A stretch of 54,735 nucleotides of DNA from Spirochaetota bacterium (GTDB lineage: Bacteria > Spirochaetota > Spirochaetia > Treponematales > Rectinemataceae), in NCBI GenBank assembly GCA_026398595.1, contig JAPLSO010000022.1, positions 1-54,735 of the forward strand, written 5' to 3'. Below the pieces are notes generated by a model. The model was not told where the DNA came from. It did no database searches and was given only the letters and a program-made list of their open reading frames with translations. Each line of letters starts with the position of its first letter. The first letter of the stretch is position 1. The position numbers and the translations under genes are program-made. Shown here piece by piece: positions 41,906-51,576 of this stretch.

Positions 41906-43201
41906 TTAGTGCCTATGGCGGCTGAAGGACGAATCCAGATCCAGCTCGCCGCGATATTTCGCCACCGTCCTGCGGGCTATCTGAATCCCGCGGCGGCGGA
42001 GGATATCCACGATTTCCCGGTCGGAGAGGGCATGTCCCTCCCCTTGATCCGATTCGAGTATCTCGCTGAGCGTGGCCTTCACGCTCTCTTTAGAGTGCTG
42101 GGCGGCGCTGGAGATCGTCGCCGCCACAGCGTTGGTGAAAAAGCGCCTCAACTCAAAGATACCCCATTCCGTCTGGACATACTTACCGTTGGCTATCCTG
42201 GACACCGTGGTCTCGTGGACGCCTACTTCCTCGGCCACGTCCTTGAGAGTGAGGGGCTGCATCGCCATGGGCCCGTCGAGGAAGAAGGGCATCTGGAACT
42301 TGGCGATGGCTCGCGCCACCTTCACCAGGGTCGCGTTCCGCTGGTGGATGCTTGAGATGAAGAACTTGGCCTTCTCCATGTTCATCTTGGCGAAGCCCGA
42401 CGCTTCCTTGTCAGAACCTTTCCTGGCCGAAAGTTCGGAGAAGAACGGATTTATGCCCAGGGTGGGGATGATTTCGCCGTTCAGCTCAATGACGAGTTCG
42501 TTGTCCTCGATGCGCATCGCGAGGTCGGGTACGACATAGCGCGTCTTCTCGGTGGAGTAGAGCCTCCCCGGGAAAGGCGAGAGGGTCTTGATGAACTCGA
42601 GGATCTTTTCGAATTGGGCTTCCTTGAGACCGAGGGCCTTGCGGATTTCCGCATACTTCCCCTTCTCGAGGGCTTCGAAATGATACATCAGGATTTCGAC
42701 CGCGCCCTTTGGTGCCTCGGGGTAAAGGGAGGTCTGGACGAGCAGGCTCTCCTTGTAATCCTTCGTGCAGGCACCCTGCGGATCGAGGGCCTGGACGAGG
42801 GAGAGGGCGATTTTCAGCTCCTTTTCCCCGCATTCGGGGCAGAGTTCCACTGGCGAGATAATGTGGAAACCGTCCTCGTCGAGGTTTTGGATGAGCTTCT
42901 CGCCCACCTCCCGCAATTCGGGGCTCGTGAACAGGAGGTGGAACTGGGCGAGGAGGTGTTCCTGGAGGGTTTCAGGCAGGGAGATCGCCCCTTCGATGAA
43001 CTTGCGCTTCAAGTCCTCGTCGCCGCCGGGAGTGCCGTAGGAGAAGTCGGCGTTCTCGTTATCCCAGGCATCGGAGGCTTTATCCGTCTTGTCTTCGGCG
43101 TATGTGTCGAGGGATTCCTCGGTGCTGTCCTCCAGGACCTCGAGCGCCGGATTCGTCTCCAGTTCGGTCTGGATCAGTTCCGTAAGCTCGACGACCGGCA
43201 T
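41906..43201 (-). CDS. rpoN: RNA polymerase sigma-54 factor, apparently lacking most of Region I
   Basis: The ATG at 43201 gives 431 residues beginning MPVVELTELIQTELETNPALEVLE. In known sigma-54 proteins the equivalent line is preceded by about 35 residues of Gln/Leu-rich Region I (the L..Q.L.MTPQLQQAI...L part). Here the upstream in-frame codons do not resemble it. An ATT codon six bases earlier, nine bases from AAGGAGG, is another possible start. The rest is complete: acidic linker, core-binding domain (about 70-300), the HTH LTLKDVAEEVGVHETTVSRIANGKYVQT and the RpoN box ARRTVAKYR. Region I is needed for activator response and for keeping the holoenzyme silent. A promoter ends just before the ribosome site, which supports the short form. 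Confidence 0.85.
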   Translation of the reverse strand: MPVVELTELIQTELETNPALEVLEDSTEESLDTYAEDKTDKASDAWDNENADFSYGTPGGDEDLKRKFIEGAISLPETLQEHLLAQFHLLFTSPELREVGEKLIQNLDEDGFHIISPVELCPECGEKELKIALSLVQALDPQGACTKDYKESLLVQTSLYPEAPKGAVEILMYHFEALEKGKYAEIRKALGLKEAQFEKILEFIKTLSPFPGRLYSTEKTRYVVPDLAMRIEDNELVIELNGEIIPTLGINPFFSELSARKGSDKEASGFAKMNMEKAKFFISSIHQRNATLVKVARAIAKFQMPFFLDGPMAMQPLTLKDVAEEVGVHETTVSRIANGKYVQTEWGIFELRRFFTNAVAATISSAAQHSKESVKATLSEILESDQGEGHALSDREIVDILRRRGIQIARRTVAKYRGELDLDSSFSRHRH

Positions 43202-43232
43202 GGCAATGCACGCTCTCCTCCTTGTGCTTTCA

Positions 43233-43260
43233 ATGTTAAGGTAGAACCAGGTAAAGTCAA
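43233..43260 (-). promoter_or_regulatory. promoter for rpoN
   Basis: On the minus strand, TTGACT (43260-43255) and TAACAT (43238-43233) have a 16-base spacer. Start would be near 43226, directly before the ribosome site AAGGAGG (43223-43217). A transcript from here cannot encode any residues upstream of about 43216. Confidence 0.5.
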
Positions 43261-43311
43261 TACGAAGTACGGGCGAATAGAAGGCGGATCCTAAACCCGA
43301 GTGCTCCGTCA

Positions 43312-43340
43312 TTGACGGTTCAGCCGGCAATTATTATGTT
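43312..43340 (+). promoter_or_regulatory. promoter for grpE-dnaK-dnaJ
   Basis: TTGACG at 43312-43317 and TATGTT at 43335-43340 have a 17-base spacer, with start near 43347 and a leader of about 40 bases. No CIRCE inverted repeat is found between here and grpE. Confidence 0.5.
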
Positions 43341-43387
43341 ATTAGCGTACGTTTTCACGGTATATCAGAGTTCAGCAAGGCAGGAAG

Positions 43388-44122
43388 ATGTCCAAACATA
43401 CGAAAGAATTCAAGACGAGGGAAGAGAAAACCGTCCCCGGCGTCCAGGAGCCGGATCGGATGGTTCCCGTCATCGAACCGCAGCCAGCCGAGGTAGGACA
43501 GCCTGCAGCGGCAGGGAAATCTGCCGCTGCAGAGAAATCTGCCGAGGCTGAGAAGCCTGACGAGGCCAAAGCCTCCGACGAATGCAAGACTCAGGAGACC
43601 GAGCTTGCCGTCGCTCGAAAGGAGATCGAGACTCTCAAGGCCGAGGTAGCCGAACTCAATGACAAGTTTCTTCGCAAGCTGGCCGACGAGGTCAATTTCC
43701 GCAAACGAATGCAGCGGGAGAAGGAAGAAGGGCAAAAGTACGGGGTGGCTTCCCTCCTCTCCGACCTCATCCCCGTCCTGGACGACTTCGATCGCGGCAT
43801 AGCCGTCGCCGAGGACGCCAAGAACTATGAACAGGTCCACGAAGGCATTCTTCTCATCCGCAGACAGTTGTCGCAAATGCTGGAAAATAAGTATGCTTTG
43901 AAGAGGTTCGATTCGAAGGGCCAACCCTTCGACCCCAACCGCCACGAAGCACTCTTCGCCGAACCATCGGACGTTGAGGAGCCGGTCGTCTCGGAGGAAT
44001 ACCTCCCTGGCTACTCCCTCCATGACAGGATGTTGAGGCCGGCCAAGGTGCGGGTTAAGATCCCGGCCCCGAAGAAGGCCGAAGCGGACCAGGAACCGGC
44101 CGAAGAAGCCGGTCAAGCTTGA
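43388..44122 (+). CDS. grpE: nucleotide exchange factor GrpE
   Basis: 244 residues, ATG directly after AGGAAG. An N-terminal low-complexity tail rich in Ala, Glu and Lys (about 1-75, with AAAGKSAAAEKSAEAEKPDE) precedes the long helix and core: FLRKLADEVNFRKRMQREKEEG, SLLSDLIPVLDDFDRGI, FDSKGQPFDPNRHEALF and GYSLHDRMLRPAKVRVKIP. It releases ADP from DnaK. The tail is longer than in E. coli. hrcA is not present upstream, unlike in many heat-shock operons. Confidence 0.95.
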   Translation: MSKHTKEFKTREEKTVPGVQEPDRMVPVIEPQPAEVGQPAAAGKSAAAEKSAEAEKPDEAKASDECKTQETELAVARKEIETLKAEVAELNDKFLRKLADEVNFRKRMQREKEEGQKYGVASLLSDLIPVLDDFDRGIAVAEDAKNYEQVHEGILLIRRQLSQMLENKYALKRFDSKGQPFDPNRHEALFAEPSDVEEPVVSEEYLPGYSLHDRMLRPAKVRVKIPAPKKAEADQEPAEEAGQA

Positions 44123-44156
44123 ACTTTTAGATAGTCTGAAATAAGGAGAATATGAT

Positions 44157-46115
44157 ATGGGCAGAATCATTGGCATCGATCTGGGTACGACCAACTCTTG
44201 CGTGTCGGTTATGGAGGGCGGGGAACCCATCGTCATCTCCAACTCTGAAGGACAGCGGACAACACCCTCCATCGTGGGCTTTACGTCGAAAGGCGAGCGT
44301 GTGGTAGGCCAGCCGGCCAAGAACCAGATGATCACCAACGCCGAGAACACCGTCTACTCGATCAAGCGGTTCATGGGACGGCGGTATAGCGAAGTGCAGA
44401 CCGAGATCAAGCTTGTTCCGTTTAAAGTTGCCGACAACGGCAACGATGTGCGCGTCGACATCTCGGGCAAGATGTTCAGCCCTCAGGAGATCAGTGCCTT
44501 CATCCTCCAGAAGATGAAGAAAACAGCCGAGGATTACCTTGGAGAACCCGTCACCGAAGCCGTCATCACGGTTCCTGCTTACTTCAACGACTCCCAGCGC
44601 CAGGCCACCAAGGACGCCGGCAAGATAGCCGGCCTCGAGGTCAAGCGCATCATCAACGAGCCCACGGCCGCCTCCTTGGCCTATGGCTTCAACAAGGATC
44701 AGAAGAAGGAAAGGACCATCGCTGTATACGACCTGGGCGGCGGCACCTTCGATATTTCCATCCTCGAATTGGGCGAGGGCGTCTTCGAAGTCAAATCGAC
44801 GAACGGCGACACTCACTTGGGCGGCGACGACTTTGACCGCAAAGTGATGCAGTGGCTCGTGGATGAGTTCAAGACCGAAACCGGCATCGACCTCTCCCAG
44901 GACCGCATGGCCCTCCAGCGTTTGCGGGAAGCCGCCGAGAACGCAAAGATCGAGCTCTCCAACGTCCAGCAGGCCCAGATTAACCTGCCCTTCATCACCG
45001 CCGACGCCTCGGGGCCCAAGCACCTTCAGAAGACGCTCTCCAGGGCTCGGTTCGAGCAGATGTGCGCCGATCTCTTCGAGCGCACCAAAGATCCCTGCCG
45101 CAAGGCCGTAGCCGACGCCGGTCTCTCCTTCGACAAGATCGACGAGGTCATCCTCGTCGGCGGTTCCACCCGCACCCCAAAGGTCCAGCAGGTGGTCAAG
45201 GAACTCTTTGGCAAGGAGCCCTCGAAGGGCGTCAACCCCGATGAGGCCGTCGCCGTGGGCGCCGCCATCCAGGGCGGCATCCTGGGCGGAGACGTCAAGG
45301 ACGTCCTCCTCCTCGACGTGACTCCGCTTTCGCTGGGCATCGAGACCCTGGGCGGTGTTTTCACCCGCCTCATTCCGCGCAACACGACCATTCCCTGCCG
45401 CAAGAGCCAGATCTTCTCCACGGCGGCCGACGGCCAGAACGCCGTCTCCATCCATGTCCTCCAGGGCGAGCGCGAGATGGCCAGCCAGAACCGCACCCTC
45501 GGCCGTTTTGACCTCATGGGCATACCCCCCGCTCCGCGCGGCATTCCCCAGATCGAGGTGACCTTCGACATCGATGCCAATGGCATCGTCCACGTGTCCG
45601 CCAAGGACCTGGGCACCGGCAAGGAGCAGAAGATCAGGATCGAAGCCTCGAGCGGCCTCAACGAGGGCGATATCGATAAAATGGTCCGCGAAGCCGAAGC
45701 TCATGCCGAGGAAGACAAGAAGGAGCGCGAACGCGTCGATGCCAAGAACGAAGCCGACGCCATGCTCTACCAGTCCGAGAAGTCCCTGAAGGATATCGGC
45801 GACAAGGTGAGCGCGAGCGACAAGGTCAATATCGAAGCGGCTATGAAGGATCTGAAGAAGGCCATGGAAGGCACGGATCTCGAGGCTCTGAAGCAGAAGA
45901 CCGAGGCCCTCAAACAGGCTTCCTACAAGCTCTCCGAGGAACTCTACAAGAACGCCCAGTCTCAACAGGGCGCGGCCGGAGGGACCCAGGGAGGTTTCCA
46001 GGGCCAGGCTGGACAGGAAGGCCAGGCGCAGAGCCAGGATTCGGGTCAAGACCCGGGCACCAAGAGCGCCGACGACGTGGACTACAAGGTCGTCGACGAC
46101 GAGGATAAGAAATAA
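44157..46115 (+). CDS. dnaK: molecular chaperone DnaK (Hsp70)
   Basis: 652 residues, ATG after [55 protein letters not shown], the nucleotide-site [33 protein letters not shown] and the linker [19 protein letters not shown] are all intact. A helical lid and a Gly/Gln-rich tail end in [14 protein letters not shown], the usual acidic end. The gene follows grpE by 34 bases and precedes dnaJ by 24, giving one KJE operon. A 792-codon open frame on the opposite strand is a by-product of codon bias. Confidence 0.98.
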   Translation: MGRIIGIDLGTTNSCVSVMEGGEPIVISNSEGQRTTPSIVGFTSKGERVVGQPAKNQMITNAENTVYSIKRFMGRRYSEVQTEIKLVPFKVADNGNDVRVDISGKMFSPQEISAFILQKMKKTAEDYLGEPVTEAVITVPAYFNDSQRQATKDAGKIAGLEVKRIINEPTAASLAYGFNKDQKKERTIAVYDLGGGTFDISILELGEGVFEVKSTNGDTHLGGDDFDRKVMQWLVDEFKTETGIDLSQDRMALQRLREAAENAKIELSNVQQAQINLPFITADASGPKHLQKTLSRARFEQMCADLFERTKDPCRKAVADAGLSFDKIDEVILVGGSTRTPKVQQVVKELFGKEPSKGVNPDEAVAVGAAIQGGILGGDVKDVLLLDVTPLSLGIETLGGVFTRLIPRNTTIPCRKSQIFSTAADGQNAVSIHVLQGEREMASQNRTLGRFDLMGIPPAPRGIPQIEVTFDIDANGIVHVSAKDLGTGKEQKIRIEASSGLNEGDIDKMVREAEAHAEEDKKERERVDAKNEADAMLYQSEKSLKDIGDKVSASDKVNIEAAMKDLKKAMEGTDLEALKQKTEALKQASYKLSEELYKNAQSQQGAAGGTQGGFQGQAGQEGQAQSQDSGQDPGTKSADDVDYKVVDDEDKK

Positions 46116-46139
46116 ACCGTATACCGAGGACAGTTCACT

Positions 46140-47282
46140 GTGGCTAAACGTGATTACTACGACGTCCTCGGCGTCCAGAAGGACGCCGCGAAGGAAGACA
46201 TAAAAAGGGCCTACCGGAAGCTGGCCATAAAATTCCACCCTGACAAGAACCCAGGGGACAAGTCCGCCGAGGAGAAATTCAAGGAGGCCACCGAGGCCTA
46301 TGAAGTCCTCGGCGAAGACCAGAAGCGCCAGGCCTACGATCAGTTCGGTTTCGCCGGGGTCGAAGGCATGGGCGGCAACGCCCAGCACGAGTACTCGACG
46401 ACCTTCCAGGGCTTCGAGGATCTTTTCGGCGGCTTCGGCGACTTCTCCTCGATCTTCGGCTCGATCTTTGGCAACCAGGGCGGCTTTAGTGGCGGAGAAC
46501 GCCACTCCGACCGCCCGCAGCGCGGCTCCAACCTCCGATACGACATAGAACTGCCTTTCGAAAAGGCTATTTACGGCTCAACCATTGAGATTGCCTACTC
46601 CAGGGACGACACCTGCAAGACTTGCGGCGGTACGGGCTCGGCCGACGGCTCGGGCAGGAAGGTCTGCCCCACCTGCAAGGGCGCCGGACAGGTCCGGCGC
46701 AGCTCGGGCTTCTTCTCGATTTCCCAGCCCTGTCCCACCTGCGGCGGGATGGGCGCCGTCATCGAGCGGCCTTGCAGGGACTGCGAAGGTTCAGGCATCA
46801 CCAAGCGCAAGCAGAAGATAAAGGTCACGATTCCACCCGGGGTCGATGACGGCAAGCGCGTCACTATACCTGAACAGGGCGACGCCGGCCCCAACGGCGG
46901 GCAGGCAGGCGACCTCTACGTTTTCATCCACGTCAGAGCGCACGAGTACTTCGAGCGCCACGATCAGGACCTCTACTGCGCGGTCCGCGTCGATATGACC
47001 ACAGCCGCCTTGGGCGGCGACGTGACCATCCAGACCCTCGACGGCAAACGCATCAAGATCGCCGTCCCGGCGGGTATCCAGCATGGCAAACTCATCAGGA
47101 TCAGGGAAGAAGGCGTTCCCAGCCCATCCGGCCGCAAAGGCGACCTCTACGTCAAAACCCTCGTCCAGATACCTCAGCGTCTTTCGCGGCGGGGCAAGGA
47201 GATCCTCGAGGAACTCAAGACTGCCGAAGGCGAGAACACAGAACCCCAAGCCGTACGGCTGTCGGACGTGGCCGGCGCCTGA
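46140..47282 (+). CDS. dnaJ: chaperone protein DnaJ
   Basis: 380 residues, GTG start. The J domain includes [20 protein letters not shown], then HPDKN with the essential HPD. A Gly/Phe region (about 75-120) follows. The zinc-binding part has four CxxCxGxG-type repeats: [32 protein letters not shown] and CRDCEGSG. The C-terminal substrate domains have [20 protein letters not shown] and GLHE-like dimer residues. DnaJ delivers clients to DnaK and stimulates its ATPase. A bidirectional terminator closes the operon. Confidence 0.97.
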   Translation: MAKRDYYDVLGVQKDAAKEDIKRAYRKLAIKFHPDKNPGDKSAEEKFKEATEAYEVLGEDQKRQAYDQFGFAGVEGMGGNAQHEYSTTFQGFEDLFGGFGDFSSIFGSIFGNQGGFSGGERHSDRPQRGSNLRYDIELPFEKAIYGSTIEIAYSRDDTCKTCGGTGSADGSGRKVCPTCKGAGQVRRSSGFFSISQPCPTCGGMGAVIERPCRDCEGSGITKRKQKIKVTIPPGVDDGKRVTIPEQGDAGPNGGQAGDLYVFIHVRAHEYFERHDQDLYCAVRVDMTTAALGGDVTIQTLDGKRIKIAVPAGIQHGKLIRIREEGVPSPSGRKGDLYVKTLVQIPQRLSRRGKEILEELKTAEGENTEPQAVRLSDVAGA

Positions 47283-47316
47283 GGCAAGTTAGCTTTCCAC
47301 TTTTACCTAAAGACAG

Positions 47317-47347
47317 AAAAGCCCGCAAGGAAGACTTGCGGGCTTTT
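47317..47347. terminator. bidirectional intrinsic terminator between dnaJ and copZ
   Basis: AAAAGCCCGCAA (47317-47328) and TTGCGGGCTTTT (47336-47347) form a perfect 12-base stem with a seven-base loop. A-rich and T-rich ends allow function in both directions. Confidence 0.85.
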
Positions 47348-47371
47348 CATATCAGGGCGGTATTCCCTGGA

Positions 47372-47581
47372 TCAGGGCATGATCGACGCGACCTTATAGC
47401 CGGCGTCGGCCACGGCGGCACGGAGAGTCTGGTCGTTCAGGTTTTCTCCCTCCACCATGGCCGAACGTTCCAGGAGGTCCACTTTAGCCGATTTGACACC
47501 CGGCACGCCCTCGAGCGCGGACTGGACATGCATCACGCAATGTCCGCACGACATTCCTTCGATCTTCAGAAGCTTGCGCAT
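47372..47581 (-). CDS. copZ: copper chaperone CopZ-like heavy-metal-associated protein
   Basis: 69 residues, ATG after AAGGAGAACGAT. One HMA domain with the metal site GMSCGHC (Cys12 and Cys15 by position), KLLKIEGMSCGHCVMHVQSA and VDLLERSAMVEG. It should carry Cu(I) to the ATPase encoded upstream. It is the last gene of the csoR-copA-copZ run, 75 bases after copA. Confidence 0.9.
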   Translation of the reverse strand: MRKLLKIEGMSCGHCVMHVQSALEGVPGVKSAKVDLLERSAMVEGENLNDQTLRAAVADAGYKVASIMP

Positions 47582-47656
47582 ATCGTTCTCCTTATCGGTA
47601 GATTACCTATCACCGGCACCGCCGGATATTATTGTCCACGTTAGCTTTACTATAGA

Positions 47657-50221
47657 TCATCTTTCCGACGATGCAAGCGAATCGGGCGAAAAGCTCAGCG
47701 CCGCAAAGCGACGAAGGCGCAGGGCGTTCGATAGGACGGAGACCGAACTCATCGACATAGCCGCGGCCGCGATAACGGGGGAGAGGAGGGGCCCGCCGAA
47801 GGCGTAGAGAAGACCGGCAGCCACCGGAATGCCCAGAACGTTGTAGCCGAAGGCCCAGAACAGGTTCTGTCGTATGTTCCTCATAACCCGCCTTGAAAGA
47901 TCGAAAGCGTCCGGAACCCCAGAAAGATCGCCCCGCATGAGGACGATATCCGCGCTCTCCATAGCCACATCCGTGCCCGTGCCGATCGCGATCCCCGTAT
48001 CCGCCTGGGCCAGGGCAGGCGCGTCGTTGATGCCGTCACCTACCATGGCGACCCGGACGCCGCCCGCCTGGAGCCTCTTGACCTCAGCCGCTTTGTCGCC
48101 GGGAAGGACCTCGGCCAGGACCTTGTCGATCCCTACTTCCCTCGCGATCGCTGCCGCGGTCGATCGGGTGTCGCCCGTGATCATGGCTGTCTCGATGCCC
48201 ATGGCCTTGAGCCTTGCGATCGCCGCGGCACTTCCCGGCTTGACCCTGTCGGCCACGGCCAGGATGCCCAGGAATCTGCCGTCCAAGGCGGCGAACATGG
48301 GAGTCTTGCCCGCTTCGGCTAGGCCGGCCGCACGATCGGCGCCGCCTGCCAGGCTGTCGCCGGCCGCCGCGACGCCGTCCACTGTCCCAGGCGCGCCGCT
48401 GCCTGATCCGGCGCCCACATCGACGCCGCTCTCGGCCATCAGCCTTGCGTTGCCGATGAGGAGGATTTTTCCCTCGATCGCCGCCTTTATGCCGCGTCCC
48501 GGCAGAGCCTCGAAGGCTTGGACGGAGGGCAGGGTCAAACCTTTCGTCTCCGCCGACGCGACGATGGCCGCGCCGAGGGGGTGTTCCGAGGCTTTTTCGG
48601 CCGCGGCCGCGAGGGCAAGAAGTTCGTCATCAGCGATGCCATCGGCAGGCAGAACGTCAGTCAGGGAGGGCTTGCCCTCCGTAATTGTCCCCGTCTTGTC
48701 GAAGACGACGATCTTCACTTTGCGAGCCGTCTCCAGGGCCTCGCCGGATTTTATAAGAATTCCCAATTCGGCGCCCTTACCCGTGCCCACCATGATGGCC
48801 GTGGGCGTGGCGAGGCCCAGGGCGCAGGGACAGGCTATGGTCAGGACGGCTACGAAAACCGTCAGCGCGAAGACAGCCGACTGGCCCGCGATAAGCCAGA
48901 CCGCGGCCGAAAGAAGGGCAATCCCGAAGACTACGGGGACGAAGATTCCCGAGACCTGGTCAGCCAGCTTGGCTATGGGCGCCTTGGAGCCCTGGGCGTC
49001 CTCCACCAGCTTGATGATGCGGGCGAGGGCCGTATCCGCGCCGACCCGCTCGGCCTTGAAGGTGAGGGCCCCGTTCTTGTTGATTGTCCCGCCCGTCAGG
49101 CTCGCGCCTGGACCCTTGTCTACGGGCATGGACTCGCCCGTCAACATGGACTCGTCCACGGCGCTCGCGCCCGAGAGGACTATCCCGTCCACAGGAACCC
49201 GCTCGCCCGGCCGTACGAGGAGTATGTCACCCGGCTCGACCTCGTCGATGGGCAGCGACAGTTCCTTGCCCTTCTGAATGACGGTCGCCGTTTTGGGGGC
49301 GAGGCCCATCAGCTTCTTGATCGAAGCCGAGGTCCGTCCCTTGCTGACAGCCTCCATGGACTTGCCAAGGAGGATGAGGGTGATGATGATTCCCGCCGTC
49401 TCGAAGTAGAGCTCCTGGACGGCGCCCGCATTCCCGTTGACTATCCTGAACACCGAGAAAAGGCTGTAGAGGACGGCTGAACTCGTCCCCATCGCTATGA
49501 GGCTGTCCATGTTGGGAGCCCCGTGCAAGAGTGCGCGTATGCCGACGACGTAAAAGCGGTAGCCGGCCGCGATCGCTGGGATGACGAGAACCAGCTGGAC
49601 GAGGGCGAAGGTCAGGGGATGGTCCATAGGGTGCAAGGCCGCGGGCAGGGGCAGCCCCAGCATGTGGCCCATGGCGATGTAGAGGAGGGGGAAGGAGAAG
49701 AACGCCGACACGGCGAACTTCATCCACATGACACGGATTTCGCGCTCTTTCGCCGCCGCGTGGGCGTCCGCCGCGGCCAGGGCCTGGGTTTCCAAGGCAA
49801 GAGGTTCGTAGCCCGCCTTCTTGATCGCTGCCTTGATTTCGGAGAGCCGCACCAAGGCGGGGTCGTATCGGACCGTGGCTTTCTCAGTCGCCAAATTGAC
49901 GGAGGCGACTTGGACGCCCGGCAGCTTTCTGAGGCTTCTTTCGACGGCAGCCGAGCAGGATGCGCAGGTCATCCCGCCCACGGGGATGGTGACCTCCCTG
50001 TCCGCGACACGCTCGACCGCCTCGTAGCCCGCCTTCTTCACGGCTGCCTTGATCGCATCGATGGAGGCTGAAGCATCGTCGAAACTCACCTTCAGCGTCT
50101 CGGCCGCCAGATTCACCAAAGCTTCGGACACGCCGGGGACTTTTCGCACAGCCCGCTCATTGGCAGCGGCGCAGGAAGCGCAAGTCATACCGCGGAGTTC
50201 AAGGGTTTCAGTCTTGATCAT
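47657..50221 (-). CDS. copA: copper-exporting P1B-type ATPase
   Basis: 854 residues. Two N-terminal HMA domains have Cys14/Cys17 (GMTCASC) and Cys86/Cys89 (GMTCASC). The transmembrane metal site is [11 protein letters not shown] (CPC), the phosphorylation site [10 protein letters not shown], and the hinge [21 protein letters not shown] is the conserved HP nucleotide-site line. TGES appears in [13 protein letters not shown] with N-terminal CxxC places it among Cu(I) exporters. The C-terminal end has two more helices ([23 protein letters not shown]). The gene is 39 bases after csoR and co-transcribed. Confidence 0.96.
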   Translation of the reverse strand: MIKTETLELRGMTCASCAAANERAVRKVPGVSEALVNLAAETLKVSFDDASASIDAIKAAVKKAGYEAVERVADREVTIPVGGMTCASCSAAVERSLRKLPGVQVASVNLATEKATVRYDPALVRLSEIKAAIKKAGYEPLALETQALAAADAHAAAKEREIRVMWMKFAVSAFFSFPLLYIAMGHMLGLPLPAALHPMDHPLTFALVQLVLVIPAIAAGYRFYVVGIRALLHGAPNMDSLIAMGTSSAVLYSLFSVFRIVNGNAGAVQELYFETAGIIITLILLGKSMEAVSKGRTSASIKKLMGLAPKTATVIQKGKELSLPIDEVEPGDILLVRPGERVPVDGIVLSGASAVDESMLTGESMPVDKGPGASLTGGTINKNGALTFKAERVGADTALARIIKLVEDAQGSKAPIAKLADQVSGIFVPVVFGIALLSAAVWLIAGQSAVFALTVFVAVLTIACPCALGLATPTAIMVGTGKGAELGILIKSGEALETARKVKIVVFDKTGTITEGKPSLTDVLPADGIADDELLALAAAAEKASEHPLGAAIVASAETKGLTLPSVQAFEALPGRGIKAAIEGKILLIGNARLMAESGVDVGAGSGSGAPGTVDGVAAAGDSLAGGADRAAGLAEAGKTPMFAALDGRFLGILAVADRVKPGSAAAIARLKAMGIETAMITGDTRSTAAAIAREVGIDKVLAEVLPGDKAAEVKRLQAGGVRVAMVGDGINDAPALAQADTGIAIGTGTDVAMESADIVLMRGDLSGVPDAFDLSRRVMRNIRQNLFWAFGYNVLGIPVAAGLLYAFGGPLLSPVIAAAAMSMSSVSVLSNALRLRRFAALSFSPDSLASSER

Positions 50222-50260
50222 GATCCATATCCTTCGCGTCCTAGAAGAACGCGTTCCCTA

Positions 50261-50548
50261 TCAAACAGAACCCGTATCGCCCAGATAGCGCTCCAGAATC
50301 ATGGCTATCTCCTCGATCTTCTCCTGTCCCCTGCCCTCGTTGATCGCTTCCTTGACGCAGGTGTCGATATGCTGGCGCAGGACGGCGAGGTTGGCTTTCT
50401 TGAGGAGGGCGGCAGCAGCCAGGATCTGCTTGGACACGTCGATGCAGTAGCGGTCCTCCTCCATCATGCGGATGGAGGCTTCCACCTGTCCCCTCGCGTT
50501 TTTCAACAGGGTGAGGGCTTTCTGGCTTGCGGCGCTCGAATGGTCCAT
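50261..50548 (-). CDS. csoR: CsoR-family copper-sensing repressor
   Basis: The ATG at 50548 has AGGAGG four bases ahead and gives 95 residues. The copper ligands match the CsoR set: Cys35 (RYCIDV), His60 and Cys64 (RQHIDTCV). LLKNARGQVEASIRMMEEDR is the DNA-binding helix line of the DUF156 family. Apo-CsoR binds its operator and Cu(I) releases it. The palindromic G/C-tract site 28 bases upstream is the probable operator, so the operon is autoregulated by copper. Confidence 0.95.
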   Translation of the reverse strand: MDHSSAASQKALTLLKNARGQVEASIRMMEEDRYCIDVSKQILAAAALLKKANLAVLRQHIDTCVKEAINEGRGQEKIEEIAMILERYLGDTGSV

Positions 50549-50575
50549 GGGACCTCCTGGAGAGATACTTGGTAT

Positions 50576-50597
50576 CCCCACCCCTGGTGGGGTGGGG
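50576..50597. promoter_or_regulatory. CsoR-like operator palindrome
   Basis: CCCCACCCC (50576-50584) and GGGGTGGGG (50589-50597) are perfect inverted repeats around TGGT. G-tract palindromes of this kind are the known binding sites of CsoR-family repressors. It lies just downstream of the predicted start of the csoR message. Confidence 0.75.
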
Positions 50598-50609
50598 CTC
50601 ATGGGTTAC

Positions 50610-50638
50610 AATATACTTGTTTCACTATATAAATGCAA
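50610..50638 (-). promoter_or_regulatory. promoter for csoR-copA-copZ
   Basis: On the minus strand, TTGCAT (50638-50633) and TATATT (50615-50610) have a 17-base spacer. The start near 50603 is next to the CsoR-like palindrome. Confidence 0.7.
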
Positions 50639-50907
50639 GATTCTTCCCAAACTCGTGTCCACCGGGTTTAATGCCGGAATATATTTGATTTTTGCGGGAT
50701 ACTAGTTCACTCTGGCCGAATTCAGAACGTGGTAACTTGCATCACAAAGTATCAGCGACAATTACCTTTCAGGGTCAACGAAGAAATGCCGAATTTGATA
50801 TCTTCCGGCCCAAGGAATTGCCAAAACTGCTTTATATGGTATCCTAATGACAAAGGCACGCCTCCTATGGGCGCCTCAATCGCAATCGGCCGATATGAAG
50901 ATGTACT
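50639..50907. other. AT-rich gap between copper operon and envelope gene, no certain gene
   Basis: The gap divides the GC-rich core from the lower-GC end of the window. A 51-residue frame at 50692-50847 (starting TTG, containing VSATITFQGQRRNAEFDIF) has protein-like composition but no ribosome site. A 60-residue frame overlaps it. Neither is convincing. A promoter for the next gene is expected but not identified. Confidence 0.4.
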
Positions 50908-51459
50908 ATGAGAAATTTTCTTTCCCTAGTCGCCGCGCTCGCCTTTCTTTACTTCCCCGCAATTGATGTCTTCGGTCTCTCATTATCCTGGGAACCCCAG
51001 ACCGGGTATATTCGCAATACTCTATTATTGGGTATTCCCTCTTTCTACACCATCTTTTCCATAGCCGCACCCCAGGACGAGCTCTTCAAGATCCCCGACA
51101 ACACCATGCTATCGGCGGGCTTGGGCACGAGGATAGGCAATACCCGTGACATCTACGCGGACTTCTCAGCCTCGGCCTCCCAGGCCGTAGGACCAGACTT
51201 GAAGGGGTTCCTGAACGCCTGGACATTCAGCGGCGGGCTCAAACCGAGCGACGTCCTTGCCCTTTGGCCGACCCTCGACGCAAGCCTCTCACTCAACCTG
51301 GGCGCCATCCGTCTTTCATGCGGTCTCCGGTCGGATATATGCCTCGCGTCCGCGCCAAACCTGCCTGTCGGCCTAGCCAAAGGATTTGCGTATTCCGATA
51401 CCTGGTTCGGCGAAAGCTTCATCGCATGGACAAGATGGTATATAGGCCTGAGATTCTAA
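50908..51459 (+). CDS. predicted envelope beta-strand protein, barrel-like
   Basis: 183 residues. Signal peptide MRNFLSLVAALAFLYFPAIDVFGLS. The mature part has repeated amphipathic strands (GYIRNTLLLGIPSFYTIFSI, then IYADFSASASQAVGP, LGAIRLSCGLRSDIC and FIAWTRWYIGLRF) and ends in Phe, like small outer-membrane barrels. The ribosome site is weak. Family not recognised. It may be a single gene or the first of the following low-GC group. Confidence 0.5.
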   Translation: MRNFLSLVAALAFLYFPAIDVFGLSLSWEPQTGYIRNTLLLGIPSFYTIFSIAAPQDELFKIPDNTMLSAGLGTRIGNTRDIYADFSASASQAVGPDLKGFLNAWTFSGGLKPSDVLALWPTLDASLSLNLGAIRLSCGLRSDICLASAPNLPVGLAKGFAYSDTWFGESFIAWTRWYIGLRF

Positions 51460-51576
51460 TCGATCGGGAAACTCATGCGGACGAAATGAGGACCCTCGTA
51501 GGGTTCTTTGAAGCAAGCGTTCCAGGTTCCGACTAAAACCTTTTCAGAACCATTCCAATTGGAAGCTCGCTTGACA

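Noticed and set aside
43290-43387. Possible CIRCE (HrcA) element before grpE
   Set aside because: Only a GAGTGCTC half-like match near 43299 is present; the partner half TTAGCACTC at nine bases is missing.
44127-46505. 792-codon open frame on the minus strand across dnaK
   Set aside because: It lies opposite the strongly conserved dnaK frame, has Val/Leu/Asp-rich repetitive composition and no ribosome site. It is a shadow of GC-rich codon use.
50692-50911. Two overlapping short frames (51 and 60 residues) before the envelope gene
   Set aside because: No ribosome sites, odd starts (TTG, GTG) and no recognisable family.
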